A DNA stretch of 44,725 bases from contig JAEULD010000373.1 of NCBI GenBank assembly GCA_016792765.1, forward strand, positions 1 through 44,725, given 5' to 3'. The notes under the pieces were generated by a model. That model was not told where the DNA came from. It searched no databases and worked only from the letters and a program-made list of their open reading frames with translations. The stretch is from Candidatus Odyssella sp. GTDB lineage: Bacteria; Pseudomonadota; Alphaproteobacteria; Bin65. Of the stretch, positions 9,023-16,908 are shown one piece after another; positions within the stretch are counted from its first letter, which is position 1, and each line of letters opens with the position of its first letter. A program made the position numbers and the translations under genes.

Positions 9023-9066
9023 GACTCAACCTTTTATGAGTCCCGGCGGAATCCGCGTCAAGAGTC
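9023..9066. promoter_or_regulatory. ccrM: Four clustered GANTC (CcrM) sites in the ccrM-rnhB spacer
   Basis: GACTC 9023-9027, GAGTC 9038-9042, GAATC 9049-9053 and GAGTC 9062-9066 fall in 44 bp of the 103-bp spacer between the rnhB stop and the ccrM start. A random 44-bp stretch would be expected to hold about 0.2. In Caulobacter the ccrM promoter is itself controlled by GANTC methylation, so this is a probable autoregulatory promoter. No CtrA box (TTAA-N7-TTAA) was evident. Confidence 0.7.
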
Positions 9067-9079
9067 AAAGGCTTAGGCG

Positions 9080-9700
9080 CTACTCGGCGGCGCCGGCCAG
9101 GGCCAGCTCGAGCTGCGCGACAGGCGCAAAATGTGCGCGGTGAAGCGGCGTCGGCCCCAAGCGCTTGAGGCCGGCCAGATGCTCGGCCGTGCCGTAGCCC
9201 ATGTTTTTTTCCCAGCCATAGCCGGGAAACTCGGCGGCGCGCGCGATCATGAAGCGGTCGCGCGTCACCTTGGCGACGATCGAGGCGGCGGCGACCGAGA
9301 GGCAGCGCGCATCGCCGGCGACGACGGCGGTGGCGGCGCAGGCGAATGTCGGCGCGCGATCGCCGTCGACGATGACGTGTCCGGGCGGCTGCGGCAGCGC
9401 GGCCACCGCGCGCTGCATGGCGAGCATCGCGGCGTGGAGAATGTTGAGCCGGTCGATCTCGGCGACCGAGGCCTCGCCGACTCCGACGGCGCAGCACTCG
9501 AGGATGCCGGCATGGAGCGCCTCGCGCCGCTCGCGCGCGAGCTTCTTGGAATCGTCGATGCCAGAGGAGAGCCCGCGCGGCAGCCGCGCCGGCAGGATCA
9601 CGGCGGCGGCGACGACGGGGCCCGCGAGCGGTCCGCGCCCCGCCTCGTCGACGCCGCACACCAGCGCCCCCAGCGTCTTTTCGAGTCTGCGATCCGGCAC
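9080..9700 (-). CDS. rnhB: Ribonuclease HII
   Basis: Endonuclease that removes RNA, especially single ribonucleotides, from DNA duplexes. Metal-binding residues are visible in VCGVDEAGRGPLAGPVV (D18, E19 from the chosen start) and in VIVDGDRAP. The GPVVAAAVIL, IDDSKKL, SIVAKVTRDR and FPGYGWEKNMGYGT blocks are all typical. The GTG at 9700, with a GAGGG purine tract 6 nt upstream, gives 206 aa, the usual size. An ATG at 9778 would add 26 Ala/Arg-rich residues that look non-conserved. The pairing with ccrM is characteristic of alphaproteobacteria. Confidence 0.94.
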   Translation of the reverse strand: MPDRRLEKTLGALVCGVDEAGRGPLAGPVVAAAVILPARLPRGLSSGIDDSKKLARERREALHAGILECCAVGVGEASVAEIDRLNILHAAMLAMQRAVAALPQPPGHVIVDGDRAPTFACAATAVVAGDARCLSVAAASIVAKVTRDRFMIARAAEFPGYGWEKNMGYGTAEHLAGLKRLGPTPLHRAHFAPVAQLELALAGAAE

Positions 9701-9790
9701 GCCGCCCTCGCCTCGGTGCGGCGACTCTAGGCGAGCGCCGTGCGCGGCGCGAGCCTCGCGTGGCGCCGATGCCCGCAATCCACAGCGCGG

Positions 9791-11437
9791 CTACTCGTTC
9801 TTCTTCTCGGGCGTCGGCGGCGCTCCGGCATGCGGGGCGCCGTCGGGGGCGGGATAGCGCGGGGCCTCGGGCGCGGGGCCGGTCGGCGTCCGGCGCAGCG
9901 CCGCCGACGGCGAATCGCGCCGCGGGATCGTGCCTGGTTCGAGGATCTCGGCCGGCGGCGTGCGCGGCTCTCCCGCCGGTCGTGGCGCGGGCGGCGGCGT
10001 TGCGGCCGGCCCGCCCGGCGGCGGATAGCGCGGCGTCTCGGGCGTGTCGTCGGGATCGGCGACGCCGCGCGGCGTCAGCGTGCGGTCGCGCGGCGCGGTC
10101 GTGTCGGCGGGCCGGCGGGCGTCGTCGGCGCGCGGCTTGCGCCGAAACGGGCGCGCGATGCCGCGCGCGATCGCGCGCAGGATGCGCCATGCCAACCCGG
10201 CGACGGCGGCCGCCGCGCGCCATGCCGCGGTGAGCCGGCGGCTGCGGATCGCGTCGATCGTGTCGTGGAACGAAGTCATGCCGAGGATCACGACCCGCAG
10301 CAGGCGCCGCGTCGCGAACAGCCAGAGCGGCGCCAGCAGCAGCGAGAACGCCATCACCGCCACGATCGTCTGCGAGAGCTCGCGCGTGATGATGCCGCCG
10401 CGCTCGGCTTCGCTGGCGATGACGAGCGAGAATTCGCCGATCTGCGCGAGCAGAACGCCGGCGATGAACGCATGCGGCCACGGCTCGCGCAGCAGCGCGA
10501 GGATGCCGATGTTGAGCGCGGTCTTCACGACGGTGACGGCGAGCACGAGGACCACGAGCACGTCCCAGCGCTCGGCGAGGAACTTGAAATCGATCAGCAG
10601 CCCCACCGAGAGGAAGAACACCATCAGCAGCACGGCCTGGATCGGCCGCGTGCTCACGATCATCGGGTGGCGCGCCGTGCTGTTGCCGATCACGAGCCCG
10701 GCCAGGAACGCGCCCAGCGCCGGCGTCAGGCCGGCGACGCCGGTCAGCGCCGCGGCCCCAAAGCACAGAGCGAGGCCGCCGAGCGCCACCAGCTCGGCCG
10801 GCGTGCCCTCGTCGATGAACGGGATCACGAGCCGCTTGCGCCGCGCGAGGAACCACACCAGCGCGGCGACGGCGGCGAGCGCGGCCACGAATTTCGCCGC
10901 CACCAGGGCGCTCACCGTCCCCAGCGCCAGGAAGTTCACGCCGATCAGCAGCGGCACCACGGCGAGGTCCTGCGCGATCAGCACGCCGACGACGAGCTGG
11001 CCCACCGGCTGGCGCAGGATGTTGGTCTGCTCCAGCAGCTTGATGACGACGGCCGTGCTGCTGAGCGCGATCACGAAGCCCAGCACAGCCGCTTCGCTCC
11101 AGGCCATGCCGCCGAACCAGACGAACGGCAGCAGCAGCGCCACGCCGATCGCGATCTGCAAGACGGTGGCTCCGGCCGAGACTTTCCACACCTCGCGGAA
11201 GGCGTAGAGGCTCATCTCCATCGCGACGAGGAACAGCAGCAGCAGAACCCCGAGCTCGGCGAGGAAGCCCACCGTCGCGCGGTCGACGACGAGGCCGAGC
11301 ACCGACGGTCCCAGCAGCACGCCGGCCAGGATGTAGCCCACGATCGGCGGCTGGCCGATCCGGCGCATGCCGAGGCCGCAGAGCAGCGCCGCGCCCATCA
11401 CGAGCGCCAATCCGGTGAGATCGCCGGGGCCGTGCAT
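9791..11437 (-). CDS. CPA2-family cation:proton antiporter (KefB/RosB-type membrane domain) with proline-rich tail
   Basis: 548-residue inner-membrane transporter. The first about 380 residues are a Na+/H+ exchanger-type bundle of about 12 hydrophobic segments. It begins with GMRRIGQPPIVGYILAGVLLGP, the family signature, and includes ALSSTAVVIKLL and GVLLAQIGEFSLVIA. KefB/KefC proteins normally continue with a cytoplasmic TrkA-N nucleotide-binding domain. Here that domain is absent, and the last about 150 residues are Arg/Pro/Ala-rich low complexity (APEAPRYPAPDGAP and similar). It probably exports K+ or Na+ in exchange for protons. It may be single-gene; a repeat element lies just upstream of its start. 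Confidence 0.9.
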   Translation of the reverse strand: MHGPGDLTGLALVMGAALLCGLGMRRIGQPPIVGYILAGVLLGPSVLGLVVDRATVGFLAELGVLLLLFLVAMEMSLYAFREVWKVSAGATVLQIAIGVALLLPFVWFGGMAWSEAAVLGFVIALSSTAVVIKLLEQTNILRQPVGQLVVGVLIAQDLAVVPLLIGVNFLALGTVSALVAAKFVAALAAVAALVWFLARRKRLVIPFIDEGTPAELVALGGLALCFGAAALTGVAGLTPALGAFLAGLVIGNSTARHPMIVSTRPIQAVLLMVFFLSVGLLIDFKFLAERWDVLVVLVLAVTVVKTALNIGILALLREPWPHAFIAGVLLAQIGEFSLVIASEAERGGIITRELSQTIVAVMAFSLLLAPLWLFATRRLLRVVILGMTSFHDTIDAIRSRRLTAAWRAAAAVAGLAWRILRAIARGIARPFRRKPRADDARRPADTTAPRDRTLTPRGVADPDDTPETPRYPPPGGPAATPPPAPRPAGEPRTPPAEILEPGTIPRRDSPSAALRRTPTGPAPEAPRYPAPDGAPHAGAPPTPEKKNE

Positions 11438-11493
11438 GGCGCGACGTTAATATGCGAAGCCCGCGCCTGTCAGCCGGTGAACAAGAAATATGT

Positions 11494-11958
11494 GAACAGG
11501 AGCCGGGGAGCCGGGTAGAATCAGGATTGCGCTGCGCGCGCCAATGTCATTCGACGAATGCCATCCTTGAGAAAAGCGGCGTGAAAGTTCAGCAACAGTC
11601 CGGTCGGTATTCCGGAGAGTTTCTTGTACGTCAGCAATTGCGCTTGGTGGACAGGCAGTAGCGCTTCAACGGCTTTGATTTCCACGGCGACGGACTTCTC
11701 TACGACGAGGTCTATTCTGTAGCCGCCTTCCAACGCCTTTCCCTTGTAATACACCGGAAGCGATATCTGCCGCTCGAAGGGCAAGGCTGCGGTCTCGATC
11801 TCTGAACACAGGCACTCTTCGTACACCGATTCCAGCAAGCCCGGTCCGAGGTTGCGATGCACTTCAATCGCGAATCCGATGATGCGCTGCGTTATTTCAT
11901 CCGAGAAAGCCGGTCGCGCCAGCATTCAAATATCTCCCCGGCTCCCCGGCTCCTGTTC
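11494..11958. mobile_element. Palindrome-flanked element carrying a GxxExxY gene (copy A)
   Basis: Left arm 11494-11518 and right arm 11934-11958 are 25-bp inverted repeats identical at 24 positions, with core CAGGAGCCGGGGAGCC. Between them lies only the GxxExxY gene. The same arms, without the gene, occur at 16909-16996 and 20023-20110. The sequence just inside the left arm (an ATTGCGC-type block) is shared with those empty copies and encodes the last residues of the protein. No transposase or target-site duplication is evident. Calling it mobile rests on the dispersed copies. Confidence 0.65.
11521..11925 (-). CDS. GxxExxY protein (PDDEXK_3-type nuclease-like)
   Basis: 134 residues. The name-giving motif is G29-L-L-E32-S-V-Y35 within [19 protein letters not shown] nuclease-like core follows: [20 protein letters not shown], with D72, E82 and K84 in a D...ExK arrangement, then the Q94 helix ([11 protein letters not shown]). 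Pfam places this family in the PD-(D/E)XK superfamily; its cellular role is not established. Base composition is clearly lower in GC than the neighbours, a sign of transfer. The gene fills a palindromic repeat element: the start is 9 bp inside the right arm, and the stop is 3 bp inside the left arm, so the final codons (ARAAQS) use repeat-core sequence. Confidence 0.9.
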   Translation of the reverse strand: MLARPAFSDEITQRIIGFAIEVHRNLGPGLLESVYEECLCSEIETAALPFERQISLPVYYKGKALEGGYRIDLVVEKSVAVEIKAVEALLPVHQAQLLTYKKLSGIPTGLLLNFHAAFLKDGIRRMTLARAAQS

Positions 11959-11969
11959 CCGTTATCTTC

Positions 11970-13127
11970 CTAGAACAGGGCGAGTTGTTGACCCGGCAGC
12001 ACCGGCTTCCTGAACCGCGTGCAGTCGAGCGGGCGGCCTTCGCGTTCGAGGCCGAGGCGGCGCGCGGCGATCATGAAGCGCTGGCGGATCATGCCGGCAT
12101 AGCCGCCGGTCGGGCGGAAGCGCGAGCCGAACTCGCCGTCGTTGAGCTTGCCGTTGCGCATGCCGCGGATAAGCTCCAGCACGCGCTTCTTCTTCATCGG
12201 CGCGTGCACGTCGAGCCATTCCATCCAGAGGTCTTTGATCTCGTAGGGTAGGCGCAGCATGATGAAGCCGGCCGACGACGCGCCGGCGTCGCGCGCGGCC
12301 TCCAGGATCGCCTCGAGCTCGTGATCGGTGACGGCGGGAACCACCGGCGCCACCATCACGCCCACCGGAACGCCGGCCTCGGCCAGCGCGCGGATCGCGG
12401 CGAGGCGCCGCGCCGGCGTGGCCGCGCGCGGCTCCATGCGCCGCGCCAGCTCCTTGTCGAGCGTCGTGACCGACACGCCGACCCAGGCGAGGCACTTCGC
12501 CGCCATGCGCGCGAGAATGTCGGCATCGCGCGCCACCAGCGCGCTCTTGGTCACGATGGTGACCGGGTGCTCGCACCGCTCCAGCACCTCGAGGATCGAG
12601 CGCGTGACCTTGAAGCTGCGCTCGACAGGCTGATAGGGGTCGGTGTTCGTCCCCATCGCGATCGGATGGCAGACGTATTTCGGAGCCGCCAATTCGGCCT
12701 CGAGCAGACGGGCCGCCTCGGGCTTGGCGAACAGCTTGGTCTCGAAATCGAGCCCGGCCGAGAGGCCGAAATAGGAATGCGTCGGCCGGGCGAAGCAATA
12801 GACGCAGCCGTGCTCGCAGCCGCGATAGGGATTGATCGAGCGGTCGAAGCCGATGTCGGGCGAGGCGTTGTAGGCGATGATCGTCTTCGTCGCGTCGACG
12901 CCCACCTCGGTGCGGATCGGCGGCGGCACGTAGTCGGTTCCGCCGCCGTCGCTCCAGCCGGGGTTCGACCAATCGTCGGTGAACGCCTCGCGGCGAAAGC
13001 GCTCGAACCGGCCGGACGGATTGACCGTGGCCCCGCGCCCCTTGCGCGCCTCGGGCGGGGCAGCGGGGACGGGCCGCGCGGGCATGCCGAGCGGGATCGG
13101 CGCGAGGCTGCGGCTGGGGCGCTCCAT
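11970..13127 (-). CDS. PA0069-family radical SAM protein
   Basis: 385 residues. The [4Fe-4S]/AdoMet cluster motif CxxxCxxC is C104-EHG-C108-VY-C111, preceded by the family context SINPYRGCEHGCVYCFARPTH. The barrel then runs through PIAMGTNTDPYQPVE, TIVTKSALV and MVAPVVPAVTD. The C-terminal part (FGSRFRPTGGYAGMIRQRF) is also typical of the PA0069 group, related to SplB-like radical SAM enzymes. The reaction is unknown. ATG 13127 is chosen; a GTG two codons upstream (13133) is an alternative, and neither has a strong ribosome-binding site. The stop is 11 bp from the right arm of the GxxExxY element. Confidence 0.92.
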   Translation of the reverse strand: MERPSRSLAPIPLGMPARPVPAAPPEARKGRGATVNPSGRFERFRREAFTDDWSNPGWSDGGGTDYVPPPIRTEVGVDATKTIIAYNASPDIGFDRSINPYRGCEHGCVYCFARPTHSYFGLSAGLDFETKLFAKPEAARLLEAELAAPKYVCHPIAMGTNTDPYQPVERSFKVTRSILEVLERCEHPVTIVTKSALVARDADILARMAAKCLAWVGVSVTTLDKELARRMEPRAATPARRLAAIRALAEAGVPVGVMVAPVVPAVTDHELEAILEAARDAGASSAGFIMLRLPYEIKDLWMEWLDVHAPMKKKRVLELIRGMRNGKLNDGEFGSRFRPTGGYAGMIRQRFMIAARRLGLEREGRPLDCTRFRKPVLPGQQLALF

Positions 13128-13175
13128 GCGCACAAGAATAGGGACAATGGCGAATAAATCAAGAACAAAAACGGA

Positions 13176-14228
13176 TTAAGCGAAGAACTCGTCCGCCTCC
13201 GTATCGAGCCCTTCGCGTATCGCGGCGATGCGGTCGGGGTCGACGTAGTCTTCGACCGTGCGCTCGATGTGCGCGGCGTGGTCGGGGGCCAGGCGCGCTT
13301 TCGACCAGCCGTCGTCGCGCTTCGAGAGCACGCGCCAGCGCACGCACCAGGTGAGCGTGCGCAGCCAGACGAGGCGGCGCAGCGGCCGCACCCAAGGTTT
13401 GAGCGCCGCCGCCAGCGCGGCCGGCACCGCGGCGAAATAGGCCGCGTAGAAATCGGCGACGTCGGCGGGTGCCAGCCGCGCCGCGCAGTCCGGGTCCCAC
13501 ATCGTCGAGGTGTAGAGAGTCGCGTGCGCGAGATCGACGGCGGGGTTGCCGTACAGGGCCTTTTCCAGATCGACGAACACGGCGCGCCCGGCGGACACCA
13601 GGAAGTTTCCGGGATGCGTGTCGCTGCCGGTGAGCGTCAACGCCGGCGCCGGCCGCGCGGTGAGCGCGAGGCTCTCGGCGATCGCCAGCTCGGCGTTGAT
13701 CGCGGCGGCGGCCCTCGGCGCGAGGCCGGCCTCGCGCGCGAACGCGGCCTGCTCGCGGATCGCCTTAAGCGTTTCGGCGATGGGATCGGCGTGAACGAGC
13801 AGCGGCGCGCGCTCGGCGGGCACCGGCAGCGCGTGGATGCACGCGAGGCTCTGCGCGATGAGCGGAAGGTCGCGCGGAAGAAGCGGCTTCGGCCCGGCGA
13901 TGCGCTCGACGGCGAGCGCGCCCATCGCGAGGCCCGGCTGCGCCGGCACCGTGCCGAAGAAGCGCGGCGTCGCGCCGCTCGGCTCCGCGCGCCGGAACGC
14001 GGCGGCTTCGTAGGCGAGCTGCGCTTCGGGCGCCATGCCCCACTGGCTCACGCGCGGCACGCGCAGGACGACCGGCACGCCGTCGAACGTTATGCCTTCG
14101 GCCGCGAAGTGATCGTGCGCCACGCCGCGCCCCGGCAACGACGCCAGCGGCACCTCGGCGAGCCCGGCGAGGCGCGGCACGCCGGCCAGCGCGCGGCGCA
14201 GAATTTCGATGAGGGCGGGATCGGACAT
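13176..14228 (-). CDS. Aminoglycoside-phosphotransferase-fold small-molecule kinase
   Basis: 350 residues with the APH/choline-kinase fold. The N-lobe has VPVVLRVPRVSQWG and an acidic Glu-rich helix. The catalytic loop is GSDTHPGNFLVSAG (Asp in SDTHPGN, where the usual text is HGDLHPGN). The metal-binding Asp is in AVFVDLEKALYGNPAVDLAHA. A Trp/Arg-rich C-terminal helical part follows (WLRTLTWCVRWRVLSKRDDGWSKA). The substrate is unknown. It is divergent from the glycosyltransferase pair at 14291, with an AT-rich TTATATGG stretch between them that could hold a promoter. A resistance role is not implied; this fold is used for many metabolites. Confidence 0.82.
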   Translation of the reverse strand: MSDPALIEILRRALAGVPRLAGLAEVPLASLPGRGVAHDHFAAEGITFDGVPVVLRVPRVSQWGMAPEAQLAYEAAAFRRAEPSGATPRFFGTVPAQPGLAMGALAVERIAGPKPLLPRDLPLIAQSLACIHALPVPAERAPLLVHADPIAETLKAIREQAAFAREAGLAPRAAAAINAELAIAESLALTARPAPALTLTGSDTHPGNFLVSAGRAVFVDLEKALYGNPAVDLAHATLYTSTMWDPDCAARLAPADVADFYAAYFAAVPAALAAALKPWVRPLRRLVWLRTLTWCVRWRVLSKRDDGWSKARLAPDHAAHIERTVEDYVDPDRIAAIREGLDTEADEFFA

Positions 14229-14290
14229 GGCGAAATCGCTCGCGCCTTATATGGTAGCGCGCCCTTCCTGTCATAGCTCGCGGCCACGCC

Positions 14291-14965
14291 TTGCTTTCGA
14301 TCGTCATCCCCACGCTCGACGCCGCCGCCGAACTCGGCCGGACGCTGGCCGCGCTCGCGCCGGAGCTTGCCGGCGACGAGATCGTGGTCGCCGACGGCGG
14401 CTCGCGCGACGGCACGGCCGCGCTCGCCGCCGCCGCCGGCGCGCGGGCGATCCAGGCGCCGCGCGGGCGCGGCTCGCAATTGCGCGCGGGAGCCGAGGCG
14501 GCGCGCGGCGAGTGGCTGCTGTTCCTGCATGCCGATACGCGGCCCGCGCCCGGCTGGCGCGCCGCGGCCGCGCGCTTCATGGCCGAGCCCGCGAACCGTG
14601 GGCGCGCCGCCGCGTTCCGTTTCGCGCTCGACGACGCCGATCCGCGCGCGCGCCGGATCGAGCGCCGCGTCGCCTGGCGCGTGCGCGCGCTCGGCCTCGC
14701 CTATGGCGACCAGGGCCTCCTGATCGCGCGCGACTTCTACCGCGCGCTCGGCGGCTATCCGCCGATCCCGCTGATGGAAGACGTGGCGCTGGTGCGCCGC
14801 ATCGGCCGGCGCCGGCTCGCCGTGCTCGATCATGCGGCGCTCACCTCGGCCGTGCGCTATCGCCGCGACGGCTGGCGGCTCCGGCCCGCGCGCAACGTGG
14901 CGCTGCTCTCGCTCTATTTCCTCGGCGTGCCGCCGCGCTGGCTCGCGCGCCTTTACGGGCGCTGA
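14291..14965 (+). CDS. Family 2 glycosyltransferase (TIGR04283-type)
   Basis: 224 residues, GT-A fold. It opens with LSIVIPTLDAAAELGRTLAAL, followed by the nucleotide-binding VVADGGSRDGTAALA, the DxD-like LFLHADTRPAPGW and the acceptor-side GDQGLLIARDFYRALGGYPPIPLMEDVALVRRI. It begins with a TTG at 14291, because no ATG or GTG lies at the conserved N-terminus. TIGR04283 proteins are commonly paired with TIGR04282 proteins, as here (the next gene begins 2 bp after the stop). In some bacteria the pair is annotated as arsenosugar biosynthesis, but no arsenic methyltransferase is visible in this window, so the product is open. Confidence 0.88.
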   Translation: MLSIVIPTLDAAAELGRTLAALAPELAGDEIVVADGGSRDGTAALAAAAGARAIQAPRGRGSQLRAGAEAARGEWLLFLHADTRPAPGWRAAAARFMAEPANRGRAAAFRFALDDADPRARRIERRVAWRVRALGLAYGDQGLLIARDFYRALGGYPPIPLMEDVALVRRIGRRRLAVLDHAALTSAVRYRRDGWRLRPARNVALLSLYFLGVPPRWLARLYGR

Positions 14966-14967
14966 CG

Positions 14968-15588
14968 ATGCGGCGCCACCTCGTCATCTACGCGAAGGCG
15001 CCGCTGCTCGGCGCGGTCAAGACCCGGCTCGCGCGCGACATCGGCGCCGCCGCGGCGCTGCGCTTCTACGAGGAGACGCTGCGCGCGCTCGTGGGCCGCG
15101 TGGCGCGCGACGCGCCGTGGCGCTGCTGGCTCGCGGTGGCGCCCGGCAATTTCGCGTCCGATGCGCGGCGGCGCTGGCGCTGGCTGCCGCGCGAACTTCG
15201 CATCGTCGGGCAGCGGCGCGGCGATCTCGGCGAGCGCATGGCCGGAAGCTTCGCGCGCCTGCCGCCGGGACCCGCAGTGCTGATCGGCAGCGACATCCCC
15301 GCGATCCGCCGCCCGCATATCGAAGCCGCGTTCGCGGCGCTCGGCCGCCACGACGCCGTGTTCGGCCCGGCCGAGGACGGCGGCTATTGGCTCGTCGGCC
15401 AGCGCCGCCTGCATGCGATGCCCGGCCTGTTCCGCGGCGTGCGCTGGTCGAGCCCGCACGCGCTGGCCGACACGCTCGCCAATCTCGCGCCCGGCGAGAC
15501 CCATGCGCGCATCGCGACGCTGGCCGATGTCGACGACGGCGCGGCCTACGCGCTCTCGCCTTTCGCGCGGCGCGGTGTTATATTATAA
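14968..15588 (+). CDS. TIGR04282-type glycosyltransferase (DUF2064)
   Basis: 206 residues with a nucleotidyl/glycosyltransferase fold. The N-terminal AKAPLLGAVKTRLARDIGA motif is the hallmark of the DUF2064 family, followed by LGERMAGSF, VLIGSDIPAIRRPHIEAAF and the FGPAEDGGYWLVG motif. It starts 2 bp after the family 2 glycosyltransferase, so the two are translationally linked. Its stop codon lies inside the palindromic Zur box of the next operon. Repressor binding there would sit over the 3' end of this gene. Confidence 0.88.
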   Translation: MRRHLVIYAKAPLLGAVKTRLARDIGAAAALRFYEETLRALVGRVARDAPWRCWLAVAPGNFASDARRRWRWLPRELRIVGQRRGDLGERMAGSFARLPPGPAVLIGSDIPAIRRPHIEAAFAALGRHDAVFGPAEDGGYWLVGQRRLHAMPGLFRGVRWSSPHALADTLANLAPGETHARIATLADVDDGAAYALSPFARRGVIL

Positions 15589-15590
15589 CA
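15576..15590. promoter_or_regulatory. zur: Zur operator (perfect 7-1-7 palindrome)
   Basis: TGTTATATTATAACA is a perfect palindrome around a central T and matches the core of the well-known znu/Zur operator (TGTTATA-N-TATAACA). It lies 23 bp before the zur start and probably overlaps the -10 region of zur-znuC-znuB. It contains the TAA stop of the upstream DUF2064 gene. This implies zinc-dependent autorepression of the operon. Confidence 0.85.
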
Positions 15591-15613
15591 AACGCACCGA
15601 CGAGGCGCCCGCC

Positions 15614-16123
15614 ATGGCCTCCCCACGACGCATCCATGCCAAGACGACCCGCACCGGCTTCGCGCCGCCGGGGCACGATCACGCGCATTGCGTCGACGAC
15701 GCGCTGGCGGCGGCCGAGCGGCAATGCGCAGCCAAGGGCGCCAAGCTCACCGAGCAGCGCCGGCGCGTGCTCGCGCTGATCTGGAACAGCCACGAGCCGG
15801 TCGGCGCCTACACGCTGCTCGACCGGCTGCGCGACGAGGGCGTGCGCGCGCAGCCGCCCACGGTCTACCGCGCGCTCGATTTCCTCGTCGAGAACGGGCT
15901 CATTCACCGCATCGAATCGCTCAACGCCTATGTCGGCTGCGCGGCGCCGGCGCAGCGCCATGTCGGCCAGTTCCTGATCTGCACCGGCTGCCACTCGGCC
16001 GCCGAGCTCGACGATGCGTCGATCGGCGCCGCCATCGCCCAGCGCGCGAAGGAGATCGGCTTCGCGGTGAGCCGCGCCACGGTCGAGATCGCCGGCCTCT
16101 GCCCGAACTGCCGCGCGAGATGA
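15614..16123 (+). CDS. zur: Zinc uptake regulator Zur (Fur family)
   Basis: 169-residue Fur-family repressor. The winged helix is in LTEQRRRVLALIWNSHEPVGAYTLLDRL and PPTVYRALDFLVENGLIHRIES. The dimer domain carries two Cys pairs for structural zinc (C123-TG-C126 and C163-PN-C166). The N-terminus is His/Cys-rich (GHDHAHC). It reads more like Zur than Fur, because it sits in front of znuC and behind a canonical Zur box. The start ATG is 23 bp after the operator. The stop overlaps the znuC start (ATGA). When zinc is plentiful it should silence the operon. Confidence 0.94.
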   Translation: MASPRRIHAKTTRTGFAPPGHDHAHCVDDALAAAERQCAAKGAKLTEQRRRVLALIWNSHEPVGAYTLLDRLRDEGVRAQPPTVYRALDFLVENGLIHRIESLNAYVGCAAPAQRHVGQFLICTGCHSAAELDDASIGAAIAQRAKEIGFAVSRATVEIAGLCPNCRAR

Positions 16124-16899
16124 ACGTGGCACAGCCGGTCCTCGTGGCGGCGCACGGCGTCTCGCTGGCGCCGGGCGGAACGCCGATCCTGGAGCGCGTC
16201 GACATCGCCGTGCATGCGGGCGAGCTCGTCTCGCTGATCGGGCCCAACGGCTCCGGCAAGACGACGCTCGTCCGTACGCTGCTCGGCTTCGCGACGCCCG
16301 ATTCGGGCCGGGTCGAGCGGCGGCCGGGCCTGCGCATCGGCTACGTGCCGCAGCGCCTGCAGATCGACCGCGCGATGCCGCTGACCGCCGAGCGCTTCCT
16401 CGGCCTCGCGCCGCGCGGCACGCCGGCGGCGCGGCGCGCGGCGATGGCCGAGCTCGGCATTGCGCACGTGGCCGGCCGCGCGGTGCAGGATCTCTCGGGC
16501 GGCGAGTTCCAGCGCCTGCTGCTCGCGCGCGCGCTGCTCGCCGAGCCGGAGCTGCTGGTCATGGACGAGCCGGCGCAGGGCATCGACGTGGTCGGCCAGG
16601 CCGAGCTCTATCACTGGATCGCGGAGCTGCGCGCGCGGCGCGGCTGCGGCGTGCTGCTCGTCTCGCACGACCTCCATCTCGTGATGGCGGCGACCGACAA
16701 GGTGGTGTGCCTCAACCGCCATGTCTGCTGCACCGGGCATCCCGAGGCGGTGGCGCGGCACCCGGAATACATCGCGCTGTTCGGCCCGGCCTCGCGCGAA
16801 TTCGCGGTCTACGCGCACAAGCACGATCACGTGCACGACGTCGCCGGCCACGTCCACGCCGACCACGATCACCCGCACAAGCACGACCATGCGCACTAG
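16120..16899 (+). CDS. znuC: Zinc ABC transporter ATP-binding protein ZnuC with His-rich tail
   Basis: 259-residue ABC ATPase. Walker A is GPNGSGKT (41-48), the signature LSGGEFQ (125-131), Walker B LLVMDEP (145-151) and the switch His H184 (VSHDLH). It powers the ZnuB permease for zinc import. The last about 28 residues hold repeated His/Asp (HKHDHVHD ... HADHDHPHKHDHAH), a tail common in ZnuC and probably metal-binding. It is translationally coupled to zur by ATGA. The next gene znuB begins 129 bp later because a palindromic repeat copy sits between them. Confidence 0.96.
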   Translation: MNVAQPVLVAAHGVSLAPGGTPILERVDIAVHAGELVSLIGPNGSGKTTLVRTLLGFATPDSGRVERRPGLRIGYVPQRLQIDRAMPLTAERFLGLAPRGTPAARRAAMAELGIAHVAGRAVQDLSGGEFQRLLLARALLAEPELLVMDEPAQGIDVVGQAELYHWIAELRARRGCGVLLVSHDLHLVMAATDKVVCLNRHVCCTGHPEAVARHPEYIALFGPASREFAVYAHKHDHVHDVAGHVHADHDHPHKHDHAH

Positions 16900-16908
16900 A
16901 AAGAAATC

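Noticed and set aside
14968..15588. Arsenosugar pathway assignment for the two glycosyltransferase-type genes
   Set aside because: The family names suggest it, but no arsenic methyltransferase or radical SAM partner of that pathway is adjacent; they are kept as generic transferases.
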